Part shown: piece after piece, positions 32,825 to 42,714 of the stretch | Numbering within the stretch: the first letter of the stretch is position 1 | How the letters are laid out: each line of letters opens with the position of its first letter | Origin: CADEEN01 sp031379365 | GTDB taxonomy: Bacteria; Pseudomonadota; Gammaproteobacteria; Burkholderiales; Burkholderiaceae_C | Direction: 5' to 3' | Assembly (NCBI GenBank): GCA_031379365.1 | Contig: JANNFB010000371.1 | Location: 1-64,000 of the forward strand | Length of the DNA: 64,000 nt | The notes under the pieces: generated by a model | Told to the model about the DNA's origin: nothing | The model's database searches: none | Seen by the model: only the letters and a program-made list of their open reading frames with translations | Position numbers and translations under genes: made by a program

Positions 32825-34678
32825 ATGCTTGTCATTGCGTTGCTGATCGGCACCCTCTACACCGCCCCGAACTTCTTCGGTGAAGCACCGGCGGTGCAGG
32901 TATCGTCAGGCAAGGCGACGGTCAAGGTCGAGCCGGCCCTGGTCGGACGCGTGCAGGCCGCGCTGACGGCCGCTGGGGTGAACGCAGACTTCGTCACCCT
33001 CGAGGGCACGTCGGTGCGTGCGCGCTTTGTCAACACCGACACCCAGATCAAGGCCAAGGACACCATTGCCAAAGCCTTGAACGCCGACCCCGCCGATCCC
33101 CAGTACATCGTTGCCTTGAACCTGGTGTCGAGATCGCCGCAGTGGCTGGCCAAGCTTCATGCCTTGCCGATGTACCTGGGCCTGGACTTGCGCGGCGGCG
33201 TGCACTTCTTGATGCAGGTCGACATGAAGTCGGCGCTGACCAAGAAGGCCGAGTCATTGACGGGCGACCTGCGCATTCTGTTGCGTGACAAGAGCATCCG
33301 CCACGCCGGCATTGCGCGCGACGGCAACACGGTCGAGGTTCGCTTTCGCGACAAAGCCACACTCCAGGCGGCCTTGCGCCTGCTGAACGAGCAGTTGCCC
33401 GACCTGGTCTGGACCGAAACCGCTGAAGGCGATGGCTTCAAGCTCGCCGGCACGCTCAAGCCCCAAGCGGCTCGCACCGTCCAGGACCAGGCACTCAAGC
33501 AGAACATCACGACGCTGCACAACCGCGTCAATGAACTCGGTGTCTCGGAGCCGGTGATCCAGCAGCAAGGCGCAGATCGCGTCGTTGTCCAGCTTCCCGG
33601 AGTGCAGGACACCGCCAAGGCCAAGGACATCATCGGCCGCACGGCAACCCTGGAGGTGCGCCTGGTCGACGACAGTGTTGAAGCGGCGGCGGCAGCCGTT
33701 GGCTCCGGTCCCGTGCCGTTCGGTACCGAGCGCTATGTCGAGCGCGGCGGAGCGCCGCTGATCGTCAAGCGCCAGGTCATCCTCACGGGCGAGAACCTGA
33801 CCGACGCACAGCCTGGATTCGACGGCCAGAACGGCAACGAACCCGCGGTGCATCTGACCTTGGACGCCAAGGGCGCGCGCATTTTCCGGGATATCACGCG
33901 CGAAAACGTCGGCAAGCGCATGGCCATCCTGCTGTTCGAGAAGGGCAAGGGCGAGGTGGTCACCGCGCCCGTGATCCGCAGCGAGATCGGTGGCGGGCGG
34001 GTGCAGATTTCCGGCCGCATGAACACGGTCGAAGCGGCCGACACGGCCCTGCTGTTGCGCGCAGGGTCCTTGGCGGCACCGATGGAGATCATCGAGGAGC
34101 GCACCATCGGCCCCAGCCTGGGGGCGGAGAACATCAAGCTCGGCTTCAACAGCGTGATCTACGGTTTCTCTGCGATTGCCGTCTTCATGTGCCTGTACTA
34201 CCTGCTGTTCGGCGTGTTCTCGACCATTGCTCTGGCTTTCAACCTGTTGTTGCTGGTGGCGGCGCTGTCGATGCTGCAGGCCACGCTGACCTTGCCGGGC
34301 ATTGCGGCCATTGCCTTGGCGCTGGGCATGGCCATCGACGCCAACGTCTTGATCAACGAGCGCGTGCGAGAAGAACTGCGCGCCGGTGCCAGCCCGCAGA
34401 CGGCGATTGCAACGGGCTACGAGCGTGCTTGGGGCACGATCCTGGACTCCAACATCACGACCCTGATTGCCGGCCTGGCGCTGCTGGCTTTCGGCTCCGG
34501 CCCGGTGCGCGGCTTCGCGGTCGTGCATTGCCTGGGCATCCTGACCTCCATGTTCTCGGCAGTGGTGTTTTCGCGCGGCCTGGTCAACCTCTGGTACGGC
34601 CGGCAGAAGAAGCTCAAGGGCGTCTCGATCGGTCAGGTGTGGCGCCCCGACGCCACCAAGCCCGCCGCGGACCTCTGA
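32825..34678 (+). CDS. secD: Protein translocase subunit SecD (start codon altered)
   Basis: RND-type membrane protein that with SecF uses the proton gradient to help complete protein export. Starting at ATG 32825 it has 617 residues, a first helix, large periplasmic P1 domain (GLDLRGGVHFLMQVD) and five C-terminal helices with MAIDANVLINERVREE. In-frame codons just upstream encode NRYPLWKYA, the usual betaproteobacterial start, but the codon where ATG is expected (32795-32797) is AAG. The true start is then ATG 32825 (GGAAG six bases before) or a non-standard codon. Confidence 0.93.
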   Translation: MLVIALLIGTLYTAPNFFGEAPAVQVSSGKATVKVEPALVGRVQAALTAAGVNADFVTLEGTSVRARFVNTDTQIKAKDTIAKALNADPADPQYIVALNLVSRSPQWLAKLHALPMYLGLDLRGGVHFLMQVDMKSALTKKAESLTGDLRILLRDKSIRHAGIARDGNTVEVRFRDKATLQAALRLLNEQLPDLVWTETAEGDGFKLAGTLKPQAARTVQDQALKQNITTLHNRVNELGVSEPVIQQQGADRVVVQLPGVQDTAKAKDIIGRTATLEVRLVDDSVEAAAAAVGSGPVPFGTERYVERGGAPLIVKRQVILTGENLTDAQPGFDGQNGNEPAVHLTLDAKGARIFRDITRENVGKRMAILLFEKGKGEVVTAPVIRSEIGGGRVQISGRMNTVEAADTALLLRAGSLAAPMEIIEERTIGPSLGAENIKLGFNSVIYGFSAIAVFMCLYYLLFGVFSTIALAFNLLLLVAALSMLQATLTLPGIAAIALALGMAIDANVLINERVREELRAGASPQTAIATGYERAWGTILDSNITTLIAGLALLAFGSGPVRGFAVVHCLGILTSMFSAVVFSRGLVNLWYGRQKKLKGVSIGQVWRPDATKPAADL

Positions 34679-34690
34679 GGAGAGAGCACC

Positions 34691-35725
34691 ATGGAATTTT
34701 TCAGGATCCGCCGCGACATCCCTTTCATGCGCCACGCGCTGGTGCTGAACGCGATCTCGTTCCTTACGTTTGCGGCTGCCGTCTTCTTCCTCACGACCCG
34801 CGGCCTGCACTTGTCCATCGAGTTCACCGGCGGCACGGTGATGGAGGTCGAGTACGCCGCCAGTGCCGATCTGGGCAGAACCCGGACGGCTGTCGACAGC
34901 CTGGGCCTGGGCGAAGTCCAGGTGCAGAACTTCGGCACCTCGCGCGACGTGCTGATCCGCCTGCCGCTGCGTGGTGATGCCAAGCAAAGCGAGCTCGCCA
35001 GTCGCGTCTTCGACGCGCTGTGCAAGGCCGAGTCGGGCACTGTGGCGACCAAGCAATACACCACGCCGCAAGGTGAACAGGTCAGCCGACCCTCGTGCAG
35101 CACGGCCGGCGGCACTGAGCCGCTCAGGCTGTCGCGCACCGAGTTCGTCGGCCCGTCGGTGGGTGAAGAGCTGACATTGGACGGCATCAAGGCCTTGGGC
35201 GTCACCGTCGTCGGCATCATGCTGTACTTGGCCTTCCGCTTCGAGTGGAAGTTCTCGGTGGCGGGCATCGTCGCCAACCTGCACGACGTCGTCATCATCC
35301 TGGGCTTCTTCGCCTTCTTCCAATGGGAGTTCTCGCTCGCGGTGCTGGCCGCGGTGCTGGCGGTGTTGGGCTACTCCGTCAACGAATCGGTGGTGATCTT
35401 CGACCGGGTGCGCGAAGCCTTTCGCAAGTTCAGAAAAATGAACACGCGCGAGGTCATCGACCACGCCATCACCAGCACCATCAGCCGCACCGTCATCACG
35501 CACGGCAGCACGCTGATGATGGTGGTCTCTATGCTGATTTTTGGCGGACCGACCCTGCACTACTTCGCGCTGGCATTGACCATCGGCATTTTGTTTGGCA
35601 TCTACTCCTCCGTCTTCGTTGCGGCGGCCATCGTGATGTGGCTCGGTGTCAAGCGCGAGGACCTCGTGAAACTGTCGGCAAAGGACGGTGATCCGAACGA
35701 TCCGAACGCGGGCGCCGTGGTCTGA
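34691..35725 (+). CDS. secF: Protein translocase subunit SecF
   Basis: Partner of SecD in the inner membrane. The 344-residue protein has helix one near residues 20-37, then the SIEFTGGTVMEV motif (41-52) and five further helices, with the conserved GYSVNESVVIFDRVRE segment and TISRTVITHGSTL in the C-terminal half. It starts 12 bases after secD with GGAGAG upstream. Length is normal for Burkholderiales SecF. Confidence 0.97.
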   Translation: MEFFRIRRDIPFMRHALVLNAISFLTFAAAVFFLTTRGLHLSIEFTGGTVMEVEYAASADLGRTRTAVDSLGLGEVQVQNFGTSRDVLIRLPLRGDAKQSELASRVFDALCKAESGTVATKQYTTPQGEQVSRPSCSTAGGTEPLRLSRTEFVGPSVGEELTLDGIKALGVTVVGIMLYLAFRFEWKFSVAGIVANLHDVVIILGFFAFFQWEFSLAVLAAVLAVLGYSVNESVVIFDRVREAFRKFRKMNTREVIDHAITSTISRTVITHGSTLMMVVSMLIFGGPTLHYFALALTIGILFGIYSSVFVAAAIVMWLGVKREDLVKLSAKDGDPNDPNAGAVV

Positions 35726-35785
35726 GGCCACAGTCGGTGGTGTAGAGTCAACAGACCCTAAAAGACAAGGCTCAACCGATCCCCC

Positions 35786-38032
35786 ATGGCGACTGTCGGC
35801 GATCAAGCCAGCCTGGCCCAACAAGCGCGGCGCCTGTACACGGAAGAGCTTGTCAAAGGGCTGCCCGCGCTGGTGACAGCCGTGGTTCACTGGGCAGTCG
35901 CGCCCGAGCGGGCCACGAGTGCCGGCGCCGAGCCTGGTATCGTCGCCCGCTTGCGCGACGTGGCCGTGGCGCTCAAGTCACACGGCGTGGCCTGGCACCA
36001 GGGCATCGTCGGCGCGATGCAAGACGCCTTGCGTCAGGGGGTGCCCGCCTCGCGCAGCGGCGACTTCGGCGGTCCGACCAAGAAGCTGTCACTGGTGGAC
36101 GACGAGACTATGGATCGCGAGATCCTGACTTCGCGCCTGGCCCTGGCCATCATGGACAAGGCCGGCTCCGAGTTCAACGACTTGCGCACCCGCGTGGCCT
36201 TGCTCGAACACCGCGATGAGCTCGACCCACATGACTTGTTGCGCACCCATGTGCTGGCGCGCATCGTGATGCAAGCCTGGACCGATGCGGGCCTCGAAGA
36301 CAAGGGCCTTCGCGATCTGCAGCCTGCGTTGCACGAGGAATTCGGCTTGCTGGTTCAGGAGGCCTATCACGAGGCGAACAGCTGGTTGGTGTCGCAGCGC
36401 GTCCTGCCCGACATTGATTTGCGGCCGCTGATCCGCCGCTCACGCGGTGGTGCAACCACGGGCTATGCCGGCCTGGTCAGCGACGAGACCCGGTTGATGA
36501 CGCGCTCGGGCGGCGCCGGCGGCAGCGATGTCCACGGTCCCGGGGGTGACAACGCCGTCGCTGTGATGACGCGTCTGAACCGCATGCTCGAACGCCAGGT
36601 GCCGGCCTTCGCCGACACCGCGCGCGCCGGCCACCAACGCACCGTGTCGCCGGGCTTGGCGGCGGCGATCGGTCAGGCGCAGCAAGGCGTGCAGCGGCGC
36701 ATTGAACGCAACGATGCGGGCTCGGCCACGGCGACCGTGTCGCCGCAGTTGCTCGAAGAGTTGAACCTGCGCAAGCAGGCGCTCAAGCGCGCGGCAGAGA
36801 GCCCGGTCGAGCGCGCCACGATCGAGATCGTGGCGTTGTTGTTCCAGAGCATCCTGACGGAAGAGCGCATTCCGTCGGCCGTTCGCGTCTGGTTCGCGCG
36901 GCTGCAGATGCCGGTCCTGCGCGTGGCGGTCGGAGAGCCTGACTTCTTTGCCACCATCGACCACCCGGCGCGGCGCCTGATCGACCGCATGGGCGCCTGC
37001 GTGATGGGCTTCGACGCCTCTGCCAGTGCCGTCGGCGACGCGCTCGAAGGCGAGATCAAGCGGGTGGTGCAGGTGGTCGAGGCCTACCCCGACACCGGCC
37101 GCCGTGTGTTCCAGACGGTGTTGACGGAGTTCGAGCGCTTTCTCGAGCACTACTTCAAGAGCACGAACGAAGCCACCAAGCGCGGCGTCTCGCTGGCCCA
37201 ACAGGTCGAGCAGCGCGAGACGCTCGCCATCCAGTACACCATCGAGCTGCGCAAGATGCTCAACGAGGTGCCGGTTCAGGAAGGTGTGCGCCAGTTCCTG
37301 TTCCAGGTCTGGGCCGACGTGCTAGCGCTGGCGGCCGTTCGCCACGGTGCGCAGGCCGAGACGACCAAGGCGATGCGCAAGGCGGCCACCGACCTCATCT
37401 GGTCTGCCGGGGCGAAGATTTCCCGCGAGGAGCGGGCCGACGTGATCCGCCGCCTGCCACCGCTGCTCAAGCAGTTGCGCGACGGCATGGAGGCGGCCGG
37501 CCTGCCCGCCTCCAAGCGGGACGAGCATGTCCGCTCCCTCAACGACTCCTTGGCGGCAGCCTTCAGCGCCAAGGCCGCGGCGATCCCGCCCGAGCGATTC
37601 GAGGAACTGCGCGAGCGGCTCGAGGCGTTGGAGGAATTGCTGCCCGATGCAAACGATGTCCAGCTCGACCAGACACTGATGCTCGATATCTCCGGTGACG
37701 ACAGCGGCGACCTGGAAGTGGTCGGCGAGGGCGGCTCGATGCCGACGCCGGCGATGCTGTCCTGGGCCCGCGAACTGCAGGTCGGCAGCTGGTACATGCT
37801 CGAGCACAACAACCGCAACGAAGGCGTGCAACTGGCATGGCAGGGCATGCGCAGGCACCTTTCACTCTTCGTCACGGCCAGCGGTCGCTGCCTGTTGTTC
37901 GAACAGCACCGCTTGGCGTCGTTCCTTCAGGCCGGTTTGCTGTTGCCCGCGCAGGACGAGGCGCTGACGGTGAAGGCCACACGAACCGCGTTGGCCAAGC
38001 TCGACAACGACCCGACCAGGTTGTTGAACTGA
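35786..38032 (+). CDS. DUF1631 protein
   Basis: A 748-residue, mostly helical cytoplasmic protein of the DUF1631 family, common in beta- and gammaproteobacteria, without an established function that I know of. QARRLYTEELVKGLPALV opens the domain and the C-terminal part contains LQVGSWYMLEHNNRNEGVQLAW, which looks like a PilZ-like or small beta module. It follows secF by 60 bases and converges with smg. Confidence 0.85.
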   Translation: MATVGDQASLAQQARRLYTEELVKGLPALVTAVVHWAVAPERATSAGAEPGIVARLRDVAVALKSHGVAWHQGIVGAMQDALRQGVPASRSGDFGGPTKKLSLVDDETMDREILTSRLALAIMDKAGSEFNDLRTRVALLEHRDELDPHDLLRTHVLARIVMQAWTDAGLEDKGLRDLQPALHEEFGLLVQEAYHEANSWLVSQRVLPDIDLRPLIRRSRGGATTGYAGLVSDETRLMTRSGGAGGSDVHGPGGDNAVAVMTRLNRMLERQVPAFADTARAGHQRTVSPGLAAAIGQAQQGVQRRIERNDAGSATATVSPQLLEELNLRKQALKRAAESPVERATIEIVALLFQSILTEERIPSAVRVWFARLQMPVLRVAVGEPDFFATIDHPARRLIDRMGACVMGFDASASAVGDALEGEIKRVVQVVEAYPDTGRRVFQTVLTEFERFLEHYFKSTNEATKRGVSLAQQVEQRETLAIQYTIELRKMLNEVPVQEGVRQFLFQVWADVLALAAVRHGAQAETTKAMRKAATDLIWSAGAKISREERADVIRRLPPLLKQLRDGMEAAGLPASKRDEHVRSLNDSLAAAFSAKAAAIPPERFEELRERLEALEELLPDANDVQLDQTLMLDISGDDSGDLEVVGEGGSMPTPAMLSWARELQVGSWYMLEHNNRNEGVQLAWQGMRRHLSLFVTASGRCLLFEQHRLASFLQAGLLLPAQDEALTVKATRTALAKLDNDPTRLLN

Positions 38033-38090
38033 GGTCCGGCGCAGGGCCGAAGGCGCAAAGGCAGCGCGGAGCCGATCGGCCCGCTGTCCT

Positions 38091-38543
38091 TCAGTGAATC
38101 AGCCGTTCTTCGGGCGCGACGAACAACTCGTCGAGGATCAGCGCGTCGGGCTCTTCGCCCAGACTCCAGAAGACCATCAGGACGATGACCTTGAGATCGT
38201 CGAGATCGATCGGGGCGGCGCCGATCGCGCTCGCGCGGTCGATCACCATCTCGCGCATGGGTGGGGGCAGCACGCCTGCCGACTCCAGGAAGCTGACAAA
38301 GCCGATGGAGTCTTCGCCCAGCAGGTCCTGCTCGGCCGGCGTGTACACCCGCATGGCGTCGGCGCTCTGCTCGCCGCCATAGGCCTCGGCCGTGGTGGCC
38401 AAGCCATCGAGCCAGCTCAAGGCGTCCTGGATCTCGTCGCTCTCGAAGCCGACGGCAGAGAGCTTGCGCGTGAGTTGTGCGTGGTCCGGACAGGCGTCCG
38501 GGCGCCAGTAGTTTTCGTACAAATACACCAGCACATCGAACAT
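38091..38543 (-). CDS. smg: Smg protein (DUF494)
   Basis: A 150-residue protein of the Smg/DUF494 family, usually encoded between dprA and topA or def/fmt; its function is unknown. The N-terminus MFDVLVYLYENYW and the pattern ALSWLDGL are typical. The ATG at 38543 lies six bases downstream of TATAGT. It follows dprA after 46 bases. Confidence 0.93.
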   Translation of the reverse strand: MFDVLVYLYENYWRPDACPDHAQLTRKLSAVGFESDEIQDALSWLDGLATTAEAYGGEQSADAMRVYTPAEQDLLGEDSIGFVSFLESAGVLPPPMREMVIDRASAIGAAPIDLDDLKVIVLMVFWSLGEEPDALILDELFVAPEERLIH

Positions 38544-38549
38544 AAAATC

Positions 38550-38555
38550 ACTATA
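38550..38555 (-). promoter_or_regulatory. -10-like hexamer TATAGT
   Basis: Ends six bases before the smg ATG, in the most AT-rich patch of the neighbourhood, with no ribosome site between hexamer and start codon. Confidence 0.4.
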
Positions 38556-38589
38556 CCGCAGGCCGTCGTGACGACCCGTGGGCAGGGAC

Positions 38590-39690
38590 TCAAACCGGGC
38601 TGCGCCGCTGATACAGCCCCCCGGGCAGGCGTGCCACGCGGCCCTCGAGTTCAAGCTCGAGCAGGCGAGCGCTGAGCGCTGCAGCGCTGTCGCCCGTGCG
38701 CGCAAGCAGCGCGTCCATGGTGACGGGGTCCTGCCCCAAGGCGGCCAACAGCGTGTCGTCCGCTTCGGGATCGTCGAGCGTCGGCGCGCGCGGTGAGGCA
38801 CTCGAGGCGGCCCAATTCAACTCTCCCAGGATGTCGTCGGCCGAGTCGACCAGCTTGGCACCCTGCTTGATCAGCGCATGGCAGCCGCGAGACTGCGGCG
38901 AATGGATCGAGCCAGGGATGGCGAACACGTCGCGACCCGCCTCCAGGGCCTTGCGCGCCGTGATCAGCGAGCCCGAGGCCAACGCCGCTTCCACCACCAA
39001 GGTGCCACGCGCCATGCCGGCGATCAGGCGATTGCGCAGCGGGAAGTTCTCTTTCAGCGGCGGCGTGCCCAGGACGAACTCCGACAGCAGCAGGCCGTCC
39101 TGAGCGATGCGGTGGGCGAGGGTGCGGTGGCGGGCCGGGTAGATGCTGTCCAGACCGGTGCCGACGACGGCGATGGTGCTGCCGGGGCCCGCCAGTCCGC
39201 CTTCATGGGCGGCGCCATCGATCCCCAGGGCCATGCCGGAGATGACTGTCAGACCAGCCTGACTCAGGTGCTTGGCGAAGGAGCGCGCATTGTCCAGCCC
39301 TTGGGCGCTGGCGTTGCGGCTGCCGACGATGGCCACGGCGGGCGCATTGAGCAGGTCGAGCCTGCCGCGTGCGTACAGCAGCAGCGGCGGGTCGGCAGTT
39401 TCCAGCAACAGGCGGGGATAGTCGTCGTCGCCGAGCGGGAGAACATGGCACGCAGAGTCAGCGTCGAGCCAGGCCTCGGTGTCGGCCAGAAGCTCGGCGT
39501 GCCGAGCAGGCGCGTTCTTGAACAGGTTCGCCGCGCCTGGGCCGACCAACGTACGCAGAGTGGCCGGCTGGGCAGCCAACACGGCATGGGGTGTGCCACA
39601 AGCTGCCAGCAGCCTGCGGGCCGTGTCGCGACCAACGCTCGGCGTCAGCAGCAGTTGCAGCCACGCGTCCAGGTCATCCGGCCGGGCCAT
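38590..39690 (-). CDS. dprA: DNA processing protein DprA
   Basis: Loads RecA on incoming single-stranded DNA during natural transformation. The 366-residue protein has an N-terminal SAM-like domain, a Rossmann domain with VAIVGSRNASAQG and FPLRNRLIAG (ssDNA-contacting arginines), and a C-terminal winged-helix (DML1-like) domain ending at GGLYQRR. It lies between the LysM gene and smg, the usual order. Confidence 0.95.
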   Translation of the reverse strand: MARPDDLDAWLQLLLTPSVGRDTARRLLAACGTPHAVLAAQPATLRTLVGPGAANLFKNAPARHAELLADTEAWLDADSACHVLPLGDDDYPRLLLETADPPLLLYARGRLDLLNAPAVAIVGSRNASAQGLDNARSFAKHLSQAGLTVISGMALGIDGAAHEGGLAGPGSTIAVVGTGLDSIYPARHRTLAHRIAQDGLLLSEFVLGTPPLKENFPLRNRLIAGMARGTLVVEAALASGSLITARKALEAGRDVFAIPGSIHSPQSRGCHALIKQGAKLVDSADDILGELNWAASSASPRAPTLDDPEADDTLLAALGQDPVTMDALLARTGDSAAALSARLLELELEGRVARLPGGLYQRRSPV

Positions 39691-39735
39691 CGGACGCGCC
39701 GCGGGTGGCTTTGCGAGCTGCCGGCCCGCAGCAGG

Positions 39736-40890
39736 TCAGGGTTGGCTGAAACGATCGCCTGCAGTCACTGGCTGCTGCGCTTGCAGCACCAGGCCGTAGG
39801 ACACCCGGTCGAAGACGCGGAAAACGAACAGCAGGCCATGACGCTCGTCGGGCAACTTGATCTGAGTCGGCGTCGCCGTGGTGCGGTCGGTGATCTGCGG
39901 GCCGTCGCGCAACACGGCGAGCACATGGCCACGCTCCATGCCTTCCGCCGCGCCACGGTTGATGGCAACCACCTGGTTCTGACCGGCGATCAAGCCCTCG
40001 CCGTAGACCGAAATGACTTGCCCACTGACCGGCTTGCCGGGCGCGTGTGGCACGAAGCTGCTGAAATCGCGCGCTGGCACCGGCGCCAGACGGTCGCCGA
40101 CACCGACTTCTTCCTTGACGTTTGTCACTTCGAAAGTGGCTGGCACGATCAGGCCGGGCTTGCCACCGATCGACGCGGCGCTGCCGCCCTCGCGCACATA
40201 GCTGGCGGTGCCGAGGAAGCGTGCCTCGTAGCCAAGGATTTCTTTGGTCGTCGGGTCGCGCAGCGGTGTGGCCTGGCGGAAGACGCGCCAATCGCGCAGA
40301 CCGCCAAGGTCGCCCAGCACATAGGCCTTGTCACCGCGACCGATCATGACGCGGTCATCGGGTGCGGCAACGACGCGTGGTGCGCGCTCGAGCTCGTTGG
40401 CGCTGAACACCACGCCTTCATTCATGAAGGGCGCGATCAGGTGCATCGGAACCGCGGGCACGCCGCCGTCACCCAAAGACTCGCTGCGCACGCGCGGGCT
40501 CAGCTTCACGGTGCCGTCAGGGCCGTCCTGGGCCAGACGCAGGCGGGCACGGCCGCCCGATTTGTCGAGCACCAGCACCTGGCCGGGATAGATGAGATGC
40601 GGGTTGCGGATTTGCTCGAGATTCATTCCCCACAGCTCGGGCCAACGCCAAGGGCTCTTGAGGAAGAGTTTGGAGATGTCCCACAGCGTGTCGCCCCGCT
40701 TGACGGTGTGCGAATCGGGCGCGTTGGGCGCCAACTCCGACAGAGGCACACCCGCTTGCGCCACCTGCTGCGCAGCGCTGCGCTGCTGCGGGGTGACAGG
40801 GTAGGTGGCCGCGTAGGCACTGCCGAAGGCCAGCAGCAGGCTGCTGGTCAAAGCGGTGGTGGCAAGGCGGCTGGCTTGGCGTCGGATCAT
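39736..40890 (-). CDS. LysM peptidoglycan-binding protein
   Basis: A 384-residue exported protein: signal peptide with cleavage near residue 28 (GSAYAATY), then one LysM domain, HTVKRGDTLWDISKLFL to LIYPGQVLVL (about 61-108), and a beta-rich C-terminal part of unknown role. Members next to dprA and def are widespread in Burkholderiales. The ATG at 40890 has GGGGAGA eight bases upstream. It diverges from def. Confidence 0.93.
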   Translation of the reverse strand: MIRRQASRLATTALTSSLLLAFGSAYAATYPVTPQQRSAAQQVAQAGVPLSELAPNAPDSHTVKRGDTLWDISKLFLKSPWRWPELWGMNLEQIRNPHLIYPGQVLVLDKSGGRARLRLAQDGPDGTVKLSPRVRSESLGDGGVPAVPMHLIAPFMNEGVVFSANELERAPRVVAAPDDRVMIGRGDKAYVLGDLGGLRDWRVFRQATPLRDPTTKEILGYEARFLGTASYVREGGSAASIGGKPGLIVPATFEVTNVKEEVGVGDRLAPVPARDFSSFVPHAPGKPVSGQVISVYGEGLIAGQNQVVAINRGAAEGMERGHVLAVLRDGPQITDRTTATPTQIKLPDERHGLLFVFRVFDRVSYGLVLQAQQPVTAGDRFSQP

Positions 40891-41022
40891 GAACAGAGTC
40901 TCCCCGGGCCGCTGCCGACGTCGGCAGCGATGCGAAAATGGTGCCGTTGTCAGGTCTTCGTGGTCTTTGTGCTGCCTCGTTGGCGCAGCACGCAAGCGCC
41001 AGCGAAAGTGCTCATACAGTTT

Positions 41023-41035
41023 GGCAGATTCTGCC
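41023..41035. promoter_or_regulatory. Dyad in the LysM/def divergent region
   Basis: GGCAGA-T-TCTGCC is a perfect 13-base inverted repeat, about halfway between the two divergent genes. It could be an operator. Nothing else decides its role. Confidence 0.25.
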
Positions 41036-41092
41036 TCTAAACCCTTGATATCGCAATGAAACTGCCCCGCACAGCCGCGCGGCGTGGCACCT

Positions 41093-41165
41093 TTCACGAA
41101 CCCCGTTGCCGGACTCCCGACTTGCCCATCTTGCACCACCTCGCGTGGGCACTATTTCACGAACC
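41093..41165. repeat. 11-bp direct repeat upstream of def
   Basis: TTTCACGAACC occurs at 41093-41103 and again at 41155-41165, ending directly at the def ATG. The two copies are 62 bases apart start to start. Confidence 0.4.
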
Positions 41166-41681
41166 ATGAGCCTGCTGCCCATCCTGCGCTACCCCGATCC
41201 GCGTTTGCACACCGTGGCCAAACCTGTGCCGGTGGTGGACGCGCGCATCCGACAACTCGTCGACGACATGCTGGCGACGATGTACGAAGCCGATGGCGTG
41301 GGCCTGGCGGCGACCCAGGTCGATGTGCACGAATGCGTGATCGTGATCGACACCTCCGAGACCCGCGACCAGCCCCGGGTGCTCATCAACCCGGCGCTGA
41401 TCGGGCGCAGCGAGGAGATGGTGCTCGGCGACGAAGGTTGTCTGTCAGTGCCCACGGTGTACGACAAGGTCCCTCGCCACGCGCGGGTCAGCGTGCGTGC
41501 GCTGGGCCGCGACGGCCAGAGCTACGAGTTCGACGCCGAGGGACTCGAGGCGGTTTGCGTGCAGCACGAGATGGACCACCTCCTGGGCAAGGTGTTCGTC
41601 GAGTACCTGAGCCTGCTCAAGCGCGACCGCATCAAGACCAAGATGCTGAAGAAGACGCGCGACGAAACGGCGCGCGCGTGA
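41166..41681 (+). CDS. def: Peptide deformylase
   Basis: Metal-dependent hydrolase that removes the formyl group from nascent proteins. The 171-residue protein has all three motifs: GVGLAATQ (44-51), EGCLS (90-94) with the metal Cys92, and HEMDH (134-138). The ATG at 41166 gives MSLLPILRYPD. Its stop overlaps the fmt start by four bases. Confidence 0.97.
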   Translation: MSLLPILRYPDPRLHTVAKPVPVVDARIRQLVDDMLATMYEADGVGLAATQVDVHECVIVIDTSETRDQPRVLINPALIGRSEEMVLGDEGCLSVPTVYDKVPRHARVSVRALGRDGQSYEFDAEGLEAVCVQHEMDHLLGKVFVEYLSLLKRDRIKTKMLKKTRDETARA

Positions 41682-42613
41682 GCGCGGGGCTGCGCGTCGG
41701 CTTTGCCGGCACGCCGGCATTCGCCGCAGCGGCGCTGGCCGAAATCTGCGCCGCTGGCTACACGGTGCCGCTGGTGCTGACCCAACCCGACCGGCCTGCG
41801 GGCCGAGGCATGAAACTACAGGCCTCGGCAGTCAAGCAATTTGCCCAGGCACACGGGCTGCCCGTGTTGCAGCCGACCGGGCTCAAGCTCGATGGCCGCT
41901 ACGCTACCGAGGCAATTGCCGCCAGCCAGGCCCTGCGTGCCGCCGCGCTGGACGTGCTGGTGGTGGCGGCCTACGGTCTGATCCTGCCGCAGTGGCTCAT
42001 CGCGCTGCCGCGCCTGGGTTGCCTGAACATCCATGCCTCGCTGCTGCCGCGCTGGCGCGGGGCGGCGCCCATTCAGCGTGCTGTCGAGGCGGGGGATGCG
42101 CACAGCGGCATCACCATCATGCAAATGGATGCCGGGCTCGATACCGGGGCCATCTTGTTGGTCGGGCAGGAGGTGATCCGCGCCGACGACAGCAGCGCCA
42201 GCCTGCAGGAGCGCCTGGCGGGCCTGGGTTCGCGCCTCATCGTGGCGGCGCTGGTCGCTGCCGAGAAAGGCGCGTTGCAACCGGTGCCGCAGCCGGCCGA
42301 GGGCGTGAGCTATGCCCACAAGCTGGCCAAGACAGAGGCTGCGATCGACTGGCTGCGACCGGCCGCCGAGATCGAGCGCCGCGTGCGTGCCTTCGATCCC
42401 CAGCCCGGCTGCCAGTTCGAGCTCGAGGGCCAGTTGGTGAAGCTCTGGCGCGCCCGCGAGGGCGGTCTCATGACCGCCCCGCCGGGTACCGTCGAGCGCG
42501 CTGCCGGTCGCCTGCGCGTGGCCTGTGGCGACGGCCGCGCCCTGGACGTGCTTGAACTTCAGCGCCCCGGCGGTCGGCGCATGGGCATCCAAGCCCTTCA
42601 GGCATTGCGCTGA
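41678..42613 (+). CDS. fmt: Methionyl-tRNA formyltransferase
   Basis: Adds a formyl group from formyl-tetrahydrofolate to initiator Met-tRNA. The 311-residue protein has LRVGFAGTPAFAA at the start, the active-site region LNIHASLLPRWRGAAPIQ and the later MDAGLDTGAIL segment. It starts with GTG at 41678, overlapping the def stop as GTGA, so the two are translationally coupled. Confidence 0.96.
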   Translation: MSAGLRVGFAGTPAFAAAALAEICAAGYTVPLVLTQPDRPAGRGMKLQASAVKQFAQAHGLPVLQPTGLKLDGRYATEAIAASQALRAAALDVLVVAAYGLILPQWLIALPRLGCLNIHASLLPRWRGAAPIQRAVEAGDAHSGITIMQMDAGLDTGAILLVGQEVIRADDSSASLQERLAGLGSRLIVAALVAAEKGALQPVPQPAEGVSYAHKLAKTEAAIDWLRPAAEIERRVRAFDPQPGCQFELEGQLVKLWRAREGGLMTAPPGTVERAAGRLRVACGDGRALDVLELQRPGGRRMGIQALQALR

Positions 42614-42714
42614 GGGGCGCCGCTCAGCCTGCGGCCTGCGTCGGCCGCCGCCGCCGCTCAAGTCCGGCTCCAGAGCTGCCGATATGGCCGGTAGTGCACT
42701 CACCTTGTGTCGCC

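Noticed and set aside
33254..35890. Long minus-strand open frame opposite secD and secF
   Set aside because: Only a shadow of the secDF coding strand; no family features and no plausible start region.
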